Notes under the pieces: model-generated
Database searches by the model: none
The model's input: only the letters and a program-made list of their open reading frames with translations
What the model was told of the DNA's origin: nothing
In this document: piece by piece, positions 1 through 8,392 of the stretch
How the letters are laid out: every line of letters starts with the position of its first letter
Position numbering within the stretch: position 1 is the first letter of the stretch
NCBI GenBank assembly: GCA_000434555.1
Contig: FR880112.1
Coordinates: 1-64,000, forward strand
Direction of reading: 5' to 3'
Length of the DNA: 64,000 nt
DNA from: Clostridium sp. CAG:524
GTDB taxonomy: Bacteria > Bacillota_I > Bacilli_A > RF39 > UBA660
Translations under genes and position numbers: made by a program

Positions 1-51
1 TAGATATAGTATTCAAAATGTAAAAACAATTACAATATCATAATATACATT

Positions 52-74
52 AAGAGCCTTAAAATGGCTCTTTT
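52..74 (+). terminator. Rho-independent terminator of an upstream gene outside the window
   Basis: Stem AAGAGCC / GGCTCTT with a 7-nt loop, followed by TTTT. No gene is visible to its left inside the window, so it most likely ends a gene lying before position 1. Confidence 0.65.
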
Positions 75-127
75 AAATTGATAAAATATTATATAATGTG
101 ATATACTTAAATATATGGAGATGTTAT

Positions 128-724
128 ATGAAATATATATTATATAGAATTGTAAGAACTCTTGGTTATCCTATATTTTTATTATTATATAGACCAGAGT
201 TTGAAGGAAGAAATAATATTCCTAAAAGTGGTAGTGTTATACTTGCTGGAAATCATACTAATAACTTAGATGCCGCGATAATGCTTGCTGGACCTACAAG
301 AGTAGTTCATATGCTTGCTAAAAAAGAATTATTTAAAAGTAAAATAAGTAATGCATTTTTTAGAAGTATGGGATGTATTCCAGTTGATAGGAAAATTCAT
401 GATGAAAATGCTAAAAGCGAAGCAATAGAAGTACTTAAAAATAATGAAGTAATCGGTATATTTCCTGAAGGGACAGTCAATAGAACAAATGATATAATTC
501 TTCCATTTAAATATGGAGCAGTATCATTTGCAAAAAAGACAGGTGCCTATATTGTTCCATTTACTATAACAGGTAAATATAAATTATTTAGAAGAAGTAT
601 TAAAATAACATATGGAAAACCATATAAAGTTACTGATGACTTAGAAATTGAAAATAAAAAACTTATGAATATAATTACAAAAATGCTTATAAAGGAGAGA
701 AGTAATGTTAAAAGAAAAAGATAA
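128..724 (+). CDS. plsC: 1-acyl-sn-glycerol-3-phosphate acyltransferase (PlsC family)
   Basis: Acylates lysophosphatidic acid to phosphatidic acid at the inner membrane face. The 198-residue protein carries the HX4D motif (NHTNNLDA, about residue 43) and the FPEGT acyl-acceptor motif (about residue 115), both diagnostic of PlsC. The start at 128 has GGAG at 117-120; an upstream in-frame start at 98 has no ribosome site. It overlaps the acyl-CoA synthetase gene by 20 nt and a second acyltransferase follows that gene, so the three form a lipid operon. The family is certain; the exact acyl substrate is not visible. Confidence 0.9.
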   Translation: MKYILYRIVRTLGYPIFLLLYRPEFEGRNNIPKSGSVILAGNHTNNLDAAIMLAGPTRVVHMLAKKELFKSKISNAFFRSMGCIPVDRKIHDENAKSEAIEVLKNNEVIGIFPEGTVNRTNDIILPFKYGAVSFAKKTGAYIVPFTITGKYKLFRRSIKITYGKPYKVTDDLEIENKKLMNIITKMLIKERSNVKRKR

Positions 725-2414
725 TTATTCATGGTATAAGTATTACAATGATATGAAAACTCATATTGAATATCCAAATACATCTATGTATTCTTTAATG
801 AGAAAGTGTGCTTTAAAGTATCCATCTAATATTGCATATACTTATTTTGGAAATAAAGTTACTTATAAAAGTTTTCTTATGAAGATTGATACATGTAGTC
901 GTGCTTTTATAAAATTAGGAGTTAAAAAGAGTGATGTCGTATCTATAATTATGCCTAATACACCTGAAGCAATTATATGTTTCTACGCATTAAATAGAAT
1001 AGGCGCTATATGTAATATGATACATCCGCTATCTAGTGAAGAAGAATTTAAATATGATATTAATTTAACTAGTAGTAAATATGTTATTGTATGTGATCTT
1101 GCATATCAAAAATTATTTAATATTAAAGATGATATAAATGTACTTAAGATAATATATTTACCTATAAGTGAAAGTATGGATATTGTAACTAAACTTGGTT
1201 ATAAATTAACAAATGGTAGAAATGTATTAAAACCTGATAAAGATGTTATAATGTACTCAAGTTTCTTAAATGAAGCAAAGAATTATCATGAAGTTATTAA
1301 AGATACTGGTACAGGTGAAGATACTGCTGCTATATTACATAGTGGAGGAACTACTGGTAAACCAAAAGGAATAGTTCTTACTAATATGAATTTTAATTCT
1401 CTTGTATTAAGTGAACTTGAAATAAATAAGTGTCTTGGAAATGGTATAAGCATTTTAGCAATAATGCCAATATTCCATGGATTTGGTCTTGGATGTACAT
1501 TTCATGCGACATTAGTATCAGGTGGGGCAGCTATTATATTACCTAGTGTTAATCCTAAAAAGTTTGATGAAACATTGCTTAAATATAAGCCTAATATTTT
1601 AGCATGCGTACCTAGTGTACTTGAAGGACTTACTAAAAGTAAAAAACTTAAAGAAACTGATTTATCATTTATAAAATGTATAATATGTGGAGGAGATTCA
1701 TTAAGTGGTGAACTTCAAGAAAAAATAGATAAATTTCTAAGTGATCACGGAAGTGAAACTCATGTTAGAACTGCATATGGTATGACTGAATGTACTGCTG
1801 GTGTAACTATGATGCCAAAAGAAGAAGTAAGAAAAGACAGTATAGGTATTCCATGTCCTGATACAATTATTCGTATATTTGATGCTAATAATAAAGAATG
1901 TTTAAGTGGTGAAATAGGTGAAATATGTATATATGGACCAACAGTTATGAAAGAATATTTAAATGATAAAGAAGAGACTGATAATGTACTAAAGACACAT
2001 AAAGATGGTAAAGTATGGTTACATAGTGGTGATCTTGGATATATGGATAGTGATGGATTTGTATATTTTAAATCAAGAGCTAAAAGAATGATTGTTTCAA
2101 GTGGATATAATATTTATCCAGGACAAATAGAACAAATAATACTTAAACATCCTTATGTAGAAGCATGCTCTGTAGTAGGAGTACCTCATCCATACAAAAA
2201 GGAAGTAGTAAAAGCATATATCGTTTTAAAAGAAGGACTTGTCTTAAATAGTGAAATTAAGAAAAGCATAAAAGAATATTGTGAAAAGAATATAGCAACT
2301 TATGCTCTTCCTTATGCTTACGGATATAGACATGAACTTCCTAAAACTAAATTAGGTAAAATATCATATAAAGAATTAATGAATGGAGAAAATGAAGATG
2401 AAGAAGAAAAGTGA
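705..2414 (+). CDS. AMP-binding acyl-CoA synthetase / ligase
   Basis: ANL-superfamily adenylating enzyme of 569 residues. The P-loop-like motif LHSGGTTGKPKG lies near residue 210, the adenine-binding YGMTE near 360, the hinge HSGDLGYMDSDGF near 445, and the C-terminal catalytic lysine region PKTKLGKISYKEL is present. A GGAG sits nine nt before ATG 705. Its position between two PlsC-type genes suggests it activates fatty acids for phospholipid synthesis or remodelling, which is inference. An acyl-ACP synthetase role is equally possible. Confidence 0.88.
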   Translation: MLKEKDNYSWYKYYNDMKTHIEYPNTSMYSLMRKCALKYPSNIAYTYFGNKVTYKSFLMKIDTCSRAFIKLGVKKSDVVSIIMPNTPEAIICFYALNRIGAICNMIHPLSSEEEFKYDINLTSSKYVIVCDLAYQKLFNIKDDINVLKIIYLPISESMDIVTKLGYKLTNGRNVLKPDKDVIMYSSFLNEAKNYHEVIKDTGTGEDTAAILHSGGTTGKPKGIVLTNMNFNSLVLSELEINKCLGNGISILAIMPIFHGFGLGCTFHATLVSGGAAIILPSVNPKKFDETLLKYKPNILACVPSVLEGLTKSKKLKETDLSFIKCIICGGDSLSGELQEKIDKFLSDHGSETHVRTAYGMTECTAGVTMMPKEEVRKDSIGIPCPDTIIRIFDANNKECLSGEIGEICIYGPTVMKEYLNDKEETDNVLKTHKDGKVWLHSGDLGYMDSDGFVYFKSRAKRMIVSSGYNIYPGQIEQIILKHPYVEACSVVGVPHPYKKEVVKAYIVLKEGLVLNSEIKKSIKEYCEKNIATYALPYAYGYRHELPKTKLGKISYKELMNGENEDEEEK

Positions 2415-3225
2415 TTCACAAAAAGAATTTGGTTATAAATTAATGAGACCATTTGTGACAATTAAATTTAAAAATAAATATCATCCAGTTGTATTTGGGA
2501 AAGAAAATATTCCAGAAAAAGGTGGTATAGTAGTATGTGGTAATCATAGACATGTAGATGATCAATATAATGCTCTTATCGCAACTAAAAGAGTAGTCCA
2601 TATGCTTGCTAAAGATGAATACTTTAAAGGTAAAAAAGAATGGTTCTATAGAATGGCCGGGTGTATTCCAGTTGATAGAAGTATACATGATGAAAATGCT
2701 AAAAGCGAAGCAAGAGAAATACTTAATAATAAAGGAGCAATAGGTCTTTTTCCAGAAGGAACTCGTAATGAAGTAACATCTAAAGAAGCAGAAATAGATA
2801 AAGTTGCTAAAATACTTGGCATTTCTCATGATGAAGTACTTGATAAACTTAAGAATAAATGTACAAGAACTACACAAGTTAATTTACTTATAGAGTTATC
2901 TAATAGCCATAAAATTACTAAAGATGAACTTAAAGATTATATACTAAAACCAGATGAATCATTATTAAAACTATTAAAAAAGAAAATAATAACTAAAGAA
3001 GAATATAAAGAATCTTTACTATTACCATTTAAGTTTGGTGCAGTATCTCTTGCAAAGAAAACAAATTCTTTAATAATACCTTATGCGACAGTAGGAGATT
3101 ATAATGGAGAACGTGATCAATTAATAACAAGAATAGGCTCTCCTATAGATGTATCTAATATGGATTTAGAAGATGCTAATAAATTACTTCGTGAAAAAAT
3201 AATAGAATTAATGCAAAAAATCTAA
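2398..3225 (+). CDS. Second PlsC-family acyltransferase with a ~75-residue insertion
   Basis: HX4D motif NHRHVDD (residues 49-55) and FPEGTRN (118-124) identify a glycerophospholipid acyltransferase. Compared with the first PlsC here, a mostly helical, lysine/glutamate-rich segment of about 75 residues (roughly 125-207) is inserted between FPEGTRN and the conserved LLPFKFGAVSLAKKT. ATG 2398 is chosen over 2383 and 2392 because GGAG at 2385-2388 is then correctly spaced. The gene overlaps the synthetase by 17 nt. The function of the insertion is unknown. Confidence 0.85.
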   Translation: MKKKSDSQKEFGYKLMRPFVTIKFKNKYHPVVFGKENIPEKGGIVVCGNHRHVDDQYNALIATKRVVHMLAKDEYFKGKKEWFYRMAGCIPVDRSIHDENAKSEAREILNNKGAIGLFPEGTRNEVTSKEAEIDKVAKILGISHDEVLDKLKNKCTRTTQVNLLIELSNSHKITKDELKDYILKPDESLLKLLKKKIITKEEYKESLLLPFKFGAVSLAKKTNSLIIPYATVGDYNGERDQLITRIGSPIDVSNMDLEDANKLLREKIIELMQKI

Positions 3226-3265
3226 TTATGGTATATAATATATTTATGAGTGAGGTGTGTATTCC

Positions 3266-4360
3266 ATGAAATTTATTTTAACTGCTGGTGGAACTGGAGG
3301 TCATATTTATCCAGCTTTATCAGTACTAGATGAAATAAAAAAGGATAAAAGTAATGAATACTTATATATTGGAACTAAAGATAGAATGGAAAGTGATTTA
3401 ATTCCAAGTATGGGAATTCCATATGAGGGACTTGAAATATATGGTCTTTCTAAAACTAATATAATTCGTGATATTAAAAATATTAAATGTATTAGTTCTT
3501 CATATAAAAAATGTTTAAAAATAATGGATGAATTTAAACCAGATGCAGTTATCGCATTTGGTGGCTATGTAACTTTACCAGTATGTTTAGCAGCTAAAAA
3601 GAAAGGAATAAGCGTATTTCTTCATGAACAAAACATGTTACCTGGTAAAACAAATATATTCTTATCATCTAAAGTAGATGCAGTATTCGTATCATTTAAA
3701 GATGGAACTAGAAAACTTAAATGTAAAAATATTATATATACAGGTAATCCAGTTAGTCAAAGAGCTATTGAAACAAAAAAATATAATAAAACAGATTTAG
3801 GATTTTCTAAAGATAAAAAACTTATAATAATAGTGATGGGATCTCTTGGCAGTACTTCTGTTAACGAAAGATTACTTGATTTCTTAAGAAGCTACGAAAG
3901 AGATGACACTGAAATTTTATTTATAACAGGTAAAAAGAGTTATGCAGATTTAAATAATAATTTAATCGTACCTAAAAGTACTAAAATTGTACCTTTTTTT
4001 GAGAATCTACCAAGCCTAATGAAAAGTGCAGACTTAATTATATCAAGAGCTGGTGCTTCAACTATCGCAGAAATTATGGCTACTAAAACACCATCAATAT
4101 TAATACCAAGTCCATATGTAGCTAATAATCATCAATATTATAATGCACTTGATTTAGTTAATAAAAAGATAAGTATTCTTATTGAAGAAAAAGATTTAGA
4201 TAAAAATACACTTATTAAAGCAATAGATGAAATATTTGATGAAAATACTTTAAAAGAAATAAAAAGTAATTTAAAAGAAATAAAAGACGTAGCATCTAGT
4301 ACTTTAATAGTAAATAATATAAAAGCAATATTAAAGGAAAAGAATGCAAAAAAAGGTTAA
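3266..4360 (+). CDS. murG: UDP-N-acetylglucosamine transferase MurG (lipid II synthesis)
   Basis: Adds GlcNAc to lipid I on the cytoplasmic membrane face, giving lipid II. The N-terminus has the family signature TAGGTGGHIYPALSV, followed by FGGYVTLPVCLAA and LHEQNMLPGKTN, and the C-terminal donor-binding part has ISRAGASTIAE. At 364 residues it is normal length. GAGGTG precedes ATG 3266; a GTG at 3257 overlaps that ribosome site and is rejected. Overlaps the following divIB-like gene by 17 nt, a classic division/cell-wall arrangement. Confidence 0.95.
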   Translation: MKFILTAGGTGGHIYPALSVLDEIKKDKSNEYLYIGTKDRMESDLIPSMGIPYEGLEIYGLSKTNIIRDIKNIKCISSSYKKCLKIMDEFKPDAVIAFGGYVTLPVCLAAKKKGISVFLHEQNMLPGKTNIFLSSKVDAVFVSFKDGTRKLKCKNIIYTGNPVSQRAIETKKYNKTDLGFSKDKKLIIIVMGSLGSTSVNERLLDFLRSYERDDTEILFITGKKSYADLNNNLIVPKSTKIVPFFENLPSLMKSADLIISRAGASTIAEIMATKTPSILIPSPYVANNHQYYNALDLVNKKISILIEEKDLDKNTLIKAIDEIFDENTLKEIKSNLKEIKDVASSTLIVNNIKAILKEKNAKKG

Positions 4361-5021
4361 GAGAAAATTCAACTTTAAGAAATTCTTATTCTTTATAATA
4401 TTTCTATTCTTATTATATATGGGACTTTCATACTTATTATCTATTAAGACAAAAAATATAGTTATATTAAATAATAGTTATTATAGTGATGATGATATAA
4501 TTTATACTGCTAATATAGAAGATTATCCTAAGTTTATTCTATTAAATAAAAGCAAAATAAAAGATAAATTATTAAAACTTGATCTAATAGAAGATGTTAC
4601 TATTAAAAAGAAATATGGATTTATTTTAGAAATTGATGTCAAAGAAAAGAAAATACTTTATTATGTAAGAAGTACTGATACATATAAAGCATCTGATAAT
4701 AATAATTATAAACTTGATAATATAATAGGCGTTCCTACATTAATTAATTATATTCCAGAAGATATAGAGAAAAACTTTGTTAAAAAGTTAAGTAATGTAG
4801 ATAAGAGTATACTTGATATGATAAGTGAAATAGAATATAGTAAGACTTCATATGATGATAAAAGATTCTTACTTTATATGAATGATGGTAATATGGTCTA
4901 TATTACTGTATCAAAAGCAGAACTTTTAAATAAATATGTTGAAATAATAAAAAAGGTTGATAATAAAAAGGGTATATTATATTTAGATAGTGGAAACTAT
5001 TTTGAAATTAAAGAGAAGTAA
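4344..5021 (+). CDS. Cell division protein DivIB/FtsQ-like
   Basis: A basic cytoplasmic tail (QKKVKRKFNFKKF), one membrane helix (about residues 13-32) and an extracytoplasmic part starting with a POTRA-like region, where 'LLKLDLIEDVTIKKKYGFILEIDVKEKKIL' type spacing (residues about 74-103) resembles FtsQ/DivIB. Position directly after murG supports the call. The 225 residues lack an obvious long C-terminal tail. Low sequence conservation of the family makes the exact orthology moderate. Confidence 0.75.
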   Translation: MQKKVKRKFNFKKFLFFIIFLFLLYMGLSYLLSIKTKNIVILNNSYYSDDDIIYTANIEDYPKFILLNKSKIKDKLLKLDLIEDVTIKKKYGFILEIDVKEKKILYYVRSTDTYKASDNNNYKLDNIIGVPTLINYIPEDIEKNFVKKLSNVDKSILDMISEIEYSKTSYDDKRFLLYMNDGNMVYITVSKAELLNKYVEIIKKVDNKKGILYLDSGNYFEIKEK

Positions 5022-5044
5022 TTCATAATTTGCTTCTCTTTTAA
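5010..5044 (+). terminator. Terminator overlapping the 3' end of the divIB-like gene
   Basis: Stem AAAGAGAAG (5010-5018) with CTTCTCTTT (5033-5041). The hairpin uses the last codons of the gene, and its 3' part lies inside the region that serves as promoter of the next gene. Confidence 0.7.
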
Positions 5045-5050
5045 TATAAT
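5045..5050 (+). promoter_or_regulatory. -10 box TATAAT directly before ylbD (probable leaderless mRNA)
   Basis: Consensus TATAAT ends five nt before ATG 5056. A weak -35 (TTCATA, 5022-5027) lies 17 nt upstream. There is no room for a Shine-Dalgarno, so the mRNA probably starts at or next to the ATG. Confidence 0.55.
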
Positions 5051-5055
5051 TTAAT

Positions 5056-5409
5056 ATGGAAAAGATAGATAAATTTAAAAAATTTGTTTCTAATCATCCT
5101 GAATTTGTAGATTATGTACATAAAAATAAAGTAACATGGCAATCTTTTTATGAATTATATGATATATATGGAGAAGATATGGATGTATGGAATAAGTATA
5201 TTAAGGATGATATAAAAGATAGTATTAATATAAAAGGAATATTAAGTACTCTTAAAAATATTAATTTAGATTCACTTGAAGAAAACATTGGTTCACTTCA
5301 AAAGGCTATGTCTCTTGTAGAAGAATTAACAAGAGATAGTAAGAAAGATGAAGAAAAAGTAGAAGCAAAAGAAGAAAAGATTGATACTTTCTTTGGAGAT
5401 GATAAATAA
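5056..5409 (+). CDS. ylbD: YlbD-like protein
   Basis: 117 residues, acidic and coiled-coil-prone at the C-terminus. The N-terminal pattern F-K-x-F-V-x-x-H-P-E-F-V followed by 'TWQSFYELYDIYGED' (residues about 30-44) matches the Bacillus YlbD family as I recall it. The following gene matches YlbE, its usual partner, which strengthens the call. YlbD is annotated in Bacillus as a spore-coat family protein; no sporulation context is visible here, so the role is open. Confidence 0.75.
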   Translation: MEKIDKFKKFVSNHPEFVDYVHKNKVTWQSFYELYDIYGEDMDVWNKYIKDDIKDSINIKGILSTLKNINLDSLEENIGSLQKAMSLVEELTRDSKKDEEKVEAKEEKIDTFFGDDK

Positions 5410-5633
5410 TGTACAAAGAAGTAAAAGAAAAACTTGATAAAGATCCTAGATTTAAAAAATATTTAAGAGAGAATTCTAATTGGTATACAGAACTTAATAG
5501 AGACCCATCTTCTTATGATAAATTTGTTAAAGAAATGAAAAAGAAATATAAACTTAGAACTATAGATAAAGTAGATAATTTTGTTGACACAGTTGATTTA
5601 GTAACTAAGATAATTAATATTTCTAATGAATAA
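5409..5633 (+). CDS. ylbE: YlbE-like protein
   Basis: 74 residues. The motif LRENSNWYTELNRDPSSYDKF (residues about 19-39) corresponds to the W-Y-R-x-L-x-R-N-P pattern of Bacillus YlbE. Its ATG overlaps the stop of ylbD (TAATG), indicating translational coupling. Biochemical function is unknown. Confidence 0.75.
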   Translation: MYKEVKEKLDKDPRFKKYLRENSNWYTELNRDPSSYDKFVKEMKKKYKLRTIDKVDNFVDTVDLVTKIINISNE

Positions 5634-5656
5634 TTTATAGAATATCTATAATATTA

Positions 5657-5685
5657 TTGACTTATAAATTTAGTTAAATTAAAAT
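5657..5685 (+). promoter_or_regulatory. Promoter of pilin-like gene 1
   Basis: -35 TTGACT (5657-5662), 17-nt spacer, -10 TAAAAT (5680-5685). Same -35 and spacing as the promoters of the two following pilin genes. Confidence 0.7.
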
Positions 5686-5723
5686 TATATTGTAAGATTA
5701 TAGATAGAAATGAGATGTTAATT

Positions 5724-6233
5724 ATGAAAAAATCAAGTGTTATTATATTTGGAGTACTAATAATTTTTGCTATTTTAGTTGTTCCAAAGTTAATTAAAAA
5801 GTTTAGTAATGATAGTAAAGTTGATAATACAAATACTACTACTAAAATTAGTAATGATAGATTTATTGTTGAAACAAAAAGAATGATAAGAAATGTTCAA
5901 CATCAATATTTAAGTGATTTTGGTAAATGGAATTATTATGCTTTAGATGGATCAAGGGATAAAAATTCAAATCCTGTAACTACTAAAGAATGTACATCAG
6001 CTAATGGTATCGATGTAACAACTGATGTTAGCGGAAATATTAAACAATATTGCAGAATACATCATGAAAAAGAAATAATATTTAAAAGTTTTATAGTTAC
6101 TTTTAATGCTAGCGATGGTCAAGTAAATACATTATATGCTAATGATGGTACATACGAATATACTTTCAATAGCAATGGTGGTACAGTTGCATTTGATGCT
6201 ACTAAAGTTACAGCTACTGAAATTGGTAAATAA
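5724..6233 (+). CDS. Pilin-like protein lacking the prepilin cleavage motif
   Basis: 169 residues with an N-terminal hydrophobic helix (MKKSSVIIFGVLIIFAILVV) but no G-F-T-L-V-E processing site. Downstream it retains the pilin-family pattern seen in the two next genes: 'ETKRMIRNVQHQYLSDFGKW' mirrors 'ETKEMVKITQQQYLATFGKY'. The last 43 residues differ from pilin 2 at one position. It may be a membrane-anchored pilin relative or a pilin whose N-terminus was replaced. Upstream in-frame start at 5715 is not supported by a ribosome site. Confidence 0.7.
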   Translation: MKKSSVIIFGVLIIFAILVVPKLIKKFSNDSKVDNTNTTTKISNDRFIVETKRMIRNVQHQYLSDFGKWNYYALDGSRDKNSNPVTTKECTSANGIDVTTDVSGNIKQYCRIHHEKEIIFKSFIVTFNASDGQVNTLYANDGTYEYTFNSNGGTVAFDATKVTATEIGK

Positions 6234-6235
6234 TA

Positions 6236-6258
6236 AAAGCCTTAGGGCTTTTTTTTGA
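6236..6258 (+). terminator. Terminator after pilin-like gene 1
   Basis: Stem AAAGCC / GGCTTT, loop TTAG, followed by a run of T. The same terminator recurs after pilins 2 and 3. Confidence 0.85.
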
Positions 6259-6279
6259 CAAAACTATTTTAAAAATTTA

Positions 6280-6308
6280 TTGACTTATATATTTTTATAA
6301 TTTATAAT
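6280..6308 (+). promoter_or_regulatory. Promoter of type IV pilin gene 2
   Basis: -35 TTGACT (6280-6285), 17-nt spacer, -10 TATAAT (6303-6308). The surrounding intergenic sequence is nearly identical to that before pilin 3. Confidence 0.8.
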
Positions 6309-6351
6309 AAATATTGTAAAGATAATAGTAGAAAGGATTGTGATATTTATT

Positions 6352-6828
6352 ATGAAAAGACAAGGTTTTACATTAGTAGAGTTATTAGCAGTTATTGCTA
6401 TCTTAGCTATCTTAGTTATTATTGCACTTCCAAATGTACTAGGAATGTTCAATCAAGCTAAAAAAGATACATTTACTACTGAAACAAAAGAAATGGTTAA
6501 GATTACACAACAACAATATCTAGCTACTTTTGGTAAGTACACAAAATATGCTGTTGACAAGTCATTACCAAAAGGCGAAACTGATGAAACAAAAGCAATA
6601 AATACTGTACCTTGTACAAGTGCTTCTGGAGCTAGTGCAGAACAATATTGTAAAATTGATAAAGAAGCTGGAAATTTAAAAAGTTTTATTTTAACTTTTA
6701 ATGCTAGCAATGGTCAAGTAAATACATTATATGCTAATGATGGTACATACGAATATACTTTCAATAGCAATGGTGGTACAGTTGCATTTGATGCTACTAA
6801 AGTTACAGCTACTGAAATTGGTAAATAA
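6352..6828 (+). CDS. Type IV pilin / pseudopilin 2
   Basis: 158 residues with a canonical class III signal: a short basic leader (MKRQ), then GFTLVELLAVIAILAILVII, so prepilin peptidase would cleave after the Gly and methylate Phe. The globular part has two Cys (PCTSAS and YCKID) likely to form a disulfide. First ~65 residues are almost identical to pilin 3; the last ~43 nearly identical to pilin-like 1, a mosaic. An in-frame GTG at 6340 is closer to the AAGG ribosome site and is a possible alternative start. Role: type IV pilus or competence pseudopilus. Confidence 0.88.
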   Translation: MKRQGFTLVELLAVIAILAILVIIALPNVLGMFNQAKKDTFTTETKEMVKITQQQYLATFGKYTKYAVDKSLPKGETDETKAINTVPCTSASGASAEQYCKIDKEAGNLKSFILTFNASNGQVNTLYANDGTYEYTFNSNGGTVAFDATKVTATEIGK

Positions 6829-6830
6829 TA

Positions 6831-6854
6831 AAAGCCTTAGGGCTTTTTTCTTTT
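6831..6854 (+). terminator. Terminator after pilin 2
   Basis: AAAGCC (6831-6836), loop TTAG, GGCTTT (6841-6846), then a T-rich tract. Confidence 0.85.
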
Positions 6855-6878
6855 TAACAAAACTATTCTAAAAATTTA

Positions 6879-6907
6879 TTGACTTATATATTTTTATAAT
6901 TTATAAT
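6879..6907 (+). promoter_or_regulatory. Promoter of type IV pilin gene 3
   Basis: -35 TTGACT (6879-6884), 17-nt spacer, -10 TATAAT (6902-6907); duplicate of the pilin 2 promoter. Confidence 0.8.
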
Positions 6908-6949
6908 TAATATTGTAAAGATAATATAGAAAGGATTGTGATATTTATT

Positions 6950-7429
6950 ATGAATAAGAAAGGTTTTACATTAGTAGAGTTATTAGCAGTTATTGCTATC
7001 TTAGCTATCTTAGTTATTATTGCACTTCCAAATGTACTAGGAATGTTCAATCAAGCTAAAAAAGATACATTTACTACTGAAACAAAAGAAATGGTTAAAA
7101 TTGCTCAACAACAATACTTAGCTACTTTTGGTAAATTCACTAGATATGCAACTGCTGGTTCAGCAGACGTTCCTAATGCAGCTACTAACATCGTTCCTTG
7201 TACTAGTAGTACTGAAAAATTAGATGCTGGAAAGTATTGTAAAATTGATAAAGAAGCTGGAAATTTAAAAAGCTTTGTAATCGAATTTAAAGCTAGTGAT
7301 GGACAAGTAGATACTATTAAAGCAAATGATGGAACTTATAAATATGAACTTACAGGTGGCAATTATGATGCTACTAAAGTTACAGCAACTGAAATAGGTG
7401 CTACAACAACTACAAAAGCAGGAAAATAG
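6950..7429 (+). CDS. Type IV pilin / pseudopilin 3
   Basis: 159 residues with leader MNKK and GFTLVELLAVIAILAILVII, identical to pilin 2 through about residue 60. The globular part differs (PCTSSTEKLDAGKYCKID), keeping the two Cys, and the C-terminus adds a Thr-rich tail (ATTTTKAGK) after the shared KVTATEIG. The gene has its own promoter and terminator, so the three pilins are independent transcription units created by tandem duplication. Confidence 0.88.
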   Translation: MNKKGFTLVELLAVIAILAILVIIALPNVLGMFNQAKKDTFTTETKEMVKIAQQQYLATFGKFTRYATAGSADVPNAATNIVPCTSSTEKLDAGKYCKIDKEAGNLKSFVIEFKASDGQVDTIKANDGTYKYELTGGNYDATKVTATEIGATTTTKAGK

Positions 7430-7451
7430 TTGTAAATCATAATAAGATATT

Positions 7452-7473
7452 AAAGCCTTAGGGCTTTTTTATT
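7452..7473 (+). terminator. Terminator after pilin 3
   Basis: AAAGCC (7452-7457), TTAG loop, GGCTTT (7462-7467) and T-run; third copy of the pilin terminator. Confidence 0.85.
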
Positions 7474-7510
7474 TTAAAAAAATATTTTATAATGTTAATG
7501 GTGATGTAAA

Positions 7511-8392
7511 ATGAATTTAATAATAGGTAGTCATGTAAGTTTTAATAGCAAGAAACAATTACTAGGTAGTGTAGAAGAAGCACTTAGTTATAATGCAAAT
7601 ACATTTATGATATATACAGGTGGTGCTCAAAGTACTATAAGAAGTAATATAAACGATGAATATACATATGAAGCATTTAAATTAATGATAGAGAATAATA
7701 TTAATCCTAAAAACATTATTGTTCATGCTCCATATATAGTTAATTTAGCAAATAAAAGTGATGAGAGAAAATATGAATTTTATATAGAATTCTTAATAAA
7801 TGAATTAAATAGAGTAAAAGAGTTAGGACTTGATAAAATAGTTCTTCATCCTGGTAGTGCTACTACATGTACAAAAGAAGAAGCTATCTCTAATATTACT
7901 GAAGGCATAAATAAAATATATGAAAAGACTACAGATGTAATGATACTTTTAGAATATATGGCTGGTAAAGGTAATGAAGTAGGTACTTCTATTGATGAAC
8001 TTAAAAGTATCATTGATAAAATAAATGATAAAGATAGAGTTGGCGTATGTATAGATACTTGCCATATGAATGATTCTGGTGTTGATATATCTAAATTTAA
8101 TGAATTTTTAGATGAATTTAATAGTAAAATAGGTATTAATAAAATAAAATGTGTTCATGTAAATGATAGTTTAAATCCTATTGGTAGTCATAAAGATAGA
8201 CATGCTAATATTGGATATGGTACTATTGGATTTGATAACTTAATTAATGTTGTTTATAATGATAGATTAGAAGGTATACCATTTATATTAGAAACTCCAT
8301 ATATAAATAGAAATAATAAAGATGCTTATGCTCCATATAAAATGGAAATAGAGAGTATTAGGAATAAAAAGTTTACTGATTTTATTCAATAA
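7511..8392 (+). CDS. nfo: Deoxyribonuclease IV (AP endonuclease)
   Basis: Cuts DNA 5' to abasic sites in base excision repair. The 293-residue TIM barrel shows the trinuclear zinc ligands in family context: GSHVSF at the N-terminus, VHAPYIVNLAN, VLHPGS, LLEYMAGKGNEVGTS, GVCIDTCHMNDSG, HVNDSLNPIGSHKDRHANIG and FILETP. GGTGATG precedes ATG 7511. The convergent neighbour resembles yqfT, which adjoins nfo (yqfS) in Bacillus. Confidence 0.96.
   Translation: MNLIIGSHVSFNSKKQLLGSVEEALSYNANTFMIYTGGAQSTIRSNINDEYTYEAFKLMIENNINPKNIIVHAPYIVNLANKSDERKYEFYIEFLINELNRVKELGLDKIVLHPGSATTCTKEEAISNITEGINKIYEKTTDVMILLEYMAGKGNEVGTSIDELKSIIDKINDKDRVGVCIDTCHMNDSGVDISKFNEFLDEFNSKIGINKIKCVHVNDSLNPIGSHKDRHANIGYGTIGFDNLINVVYNDRLEGIPFILETPYINRNNKDAYAPYKMEIESIRNKKFTDFIQ

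Noticed and set aside
98..127. Ten-residue longer N-terminus of PlsC 1
   Set aside because: ATG 128 has a correctly spaced GGAG; the longer form begins one base after the -10 TATAAT and would place the ribosome site inside the gene.
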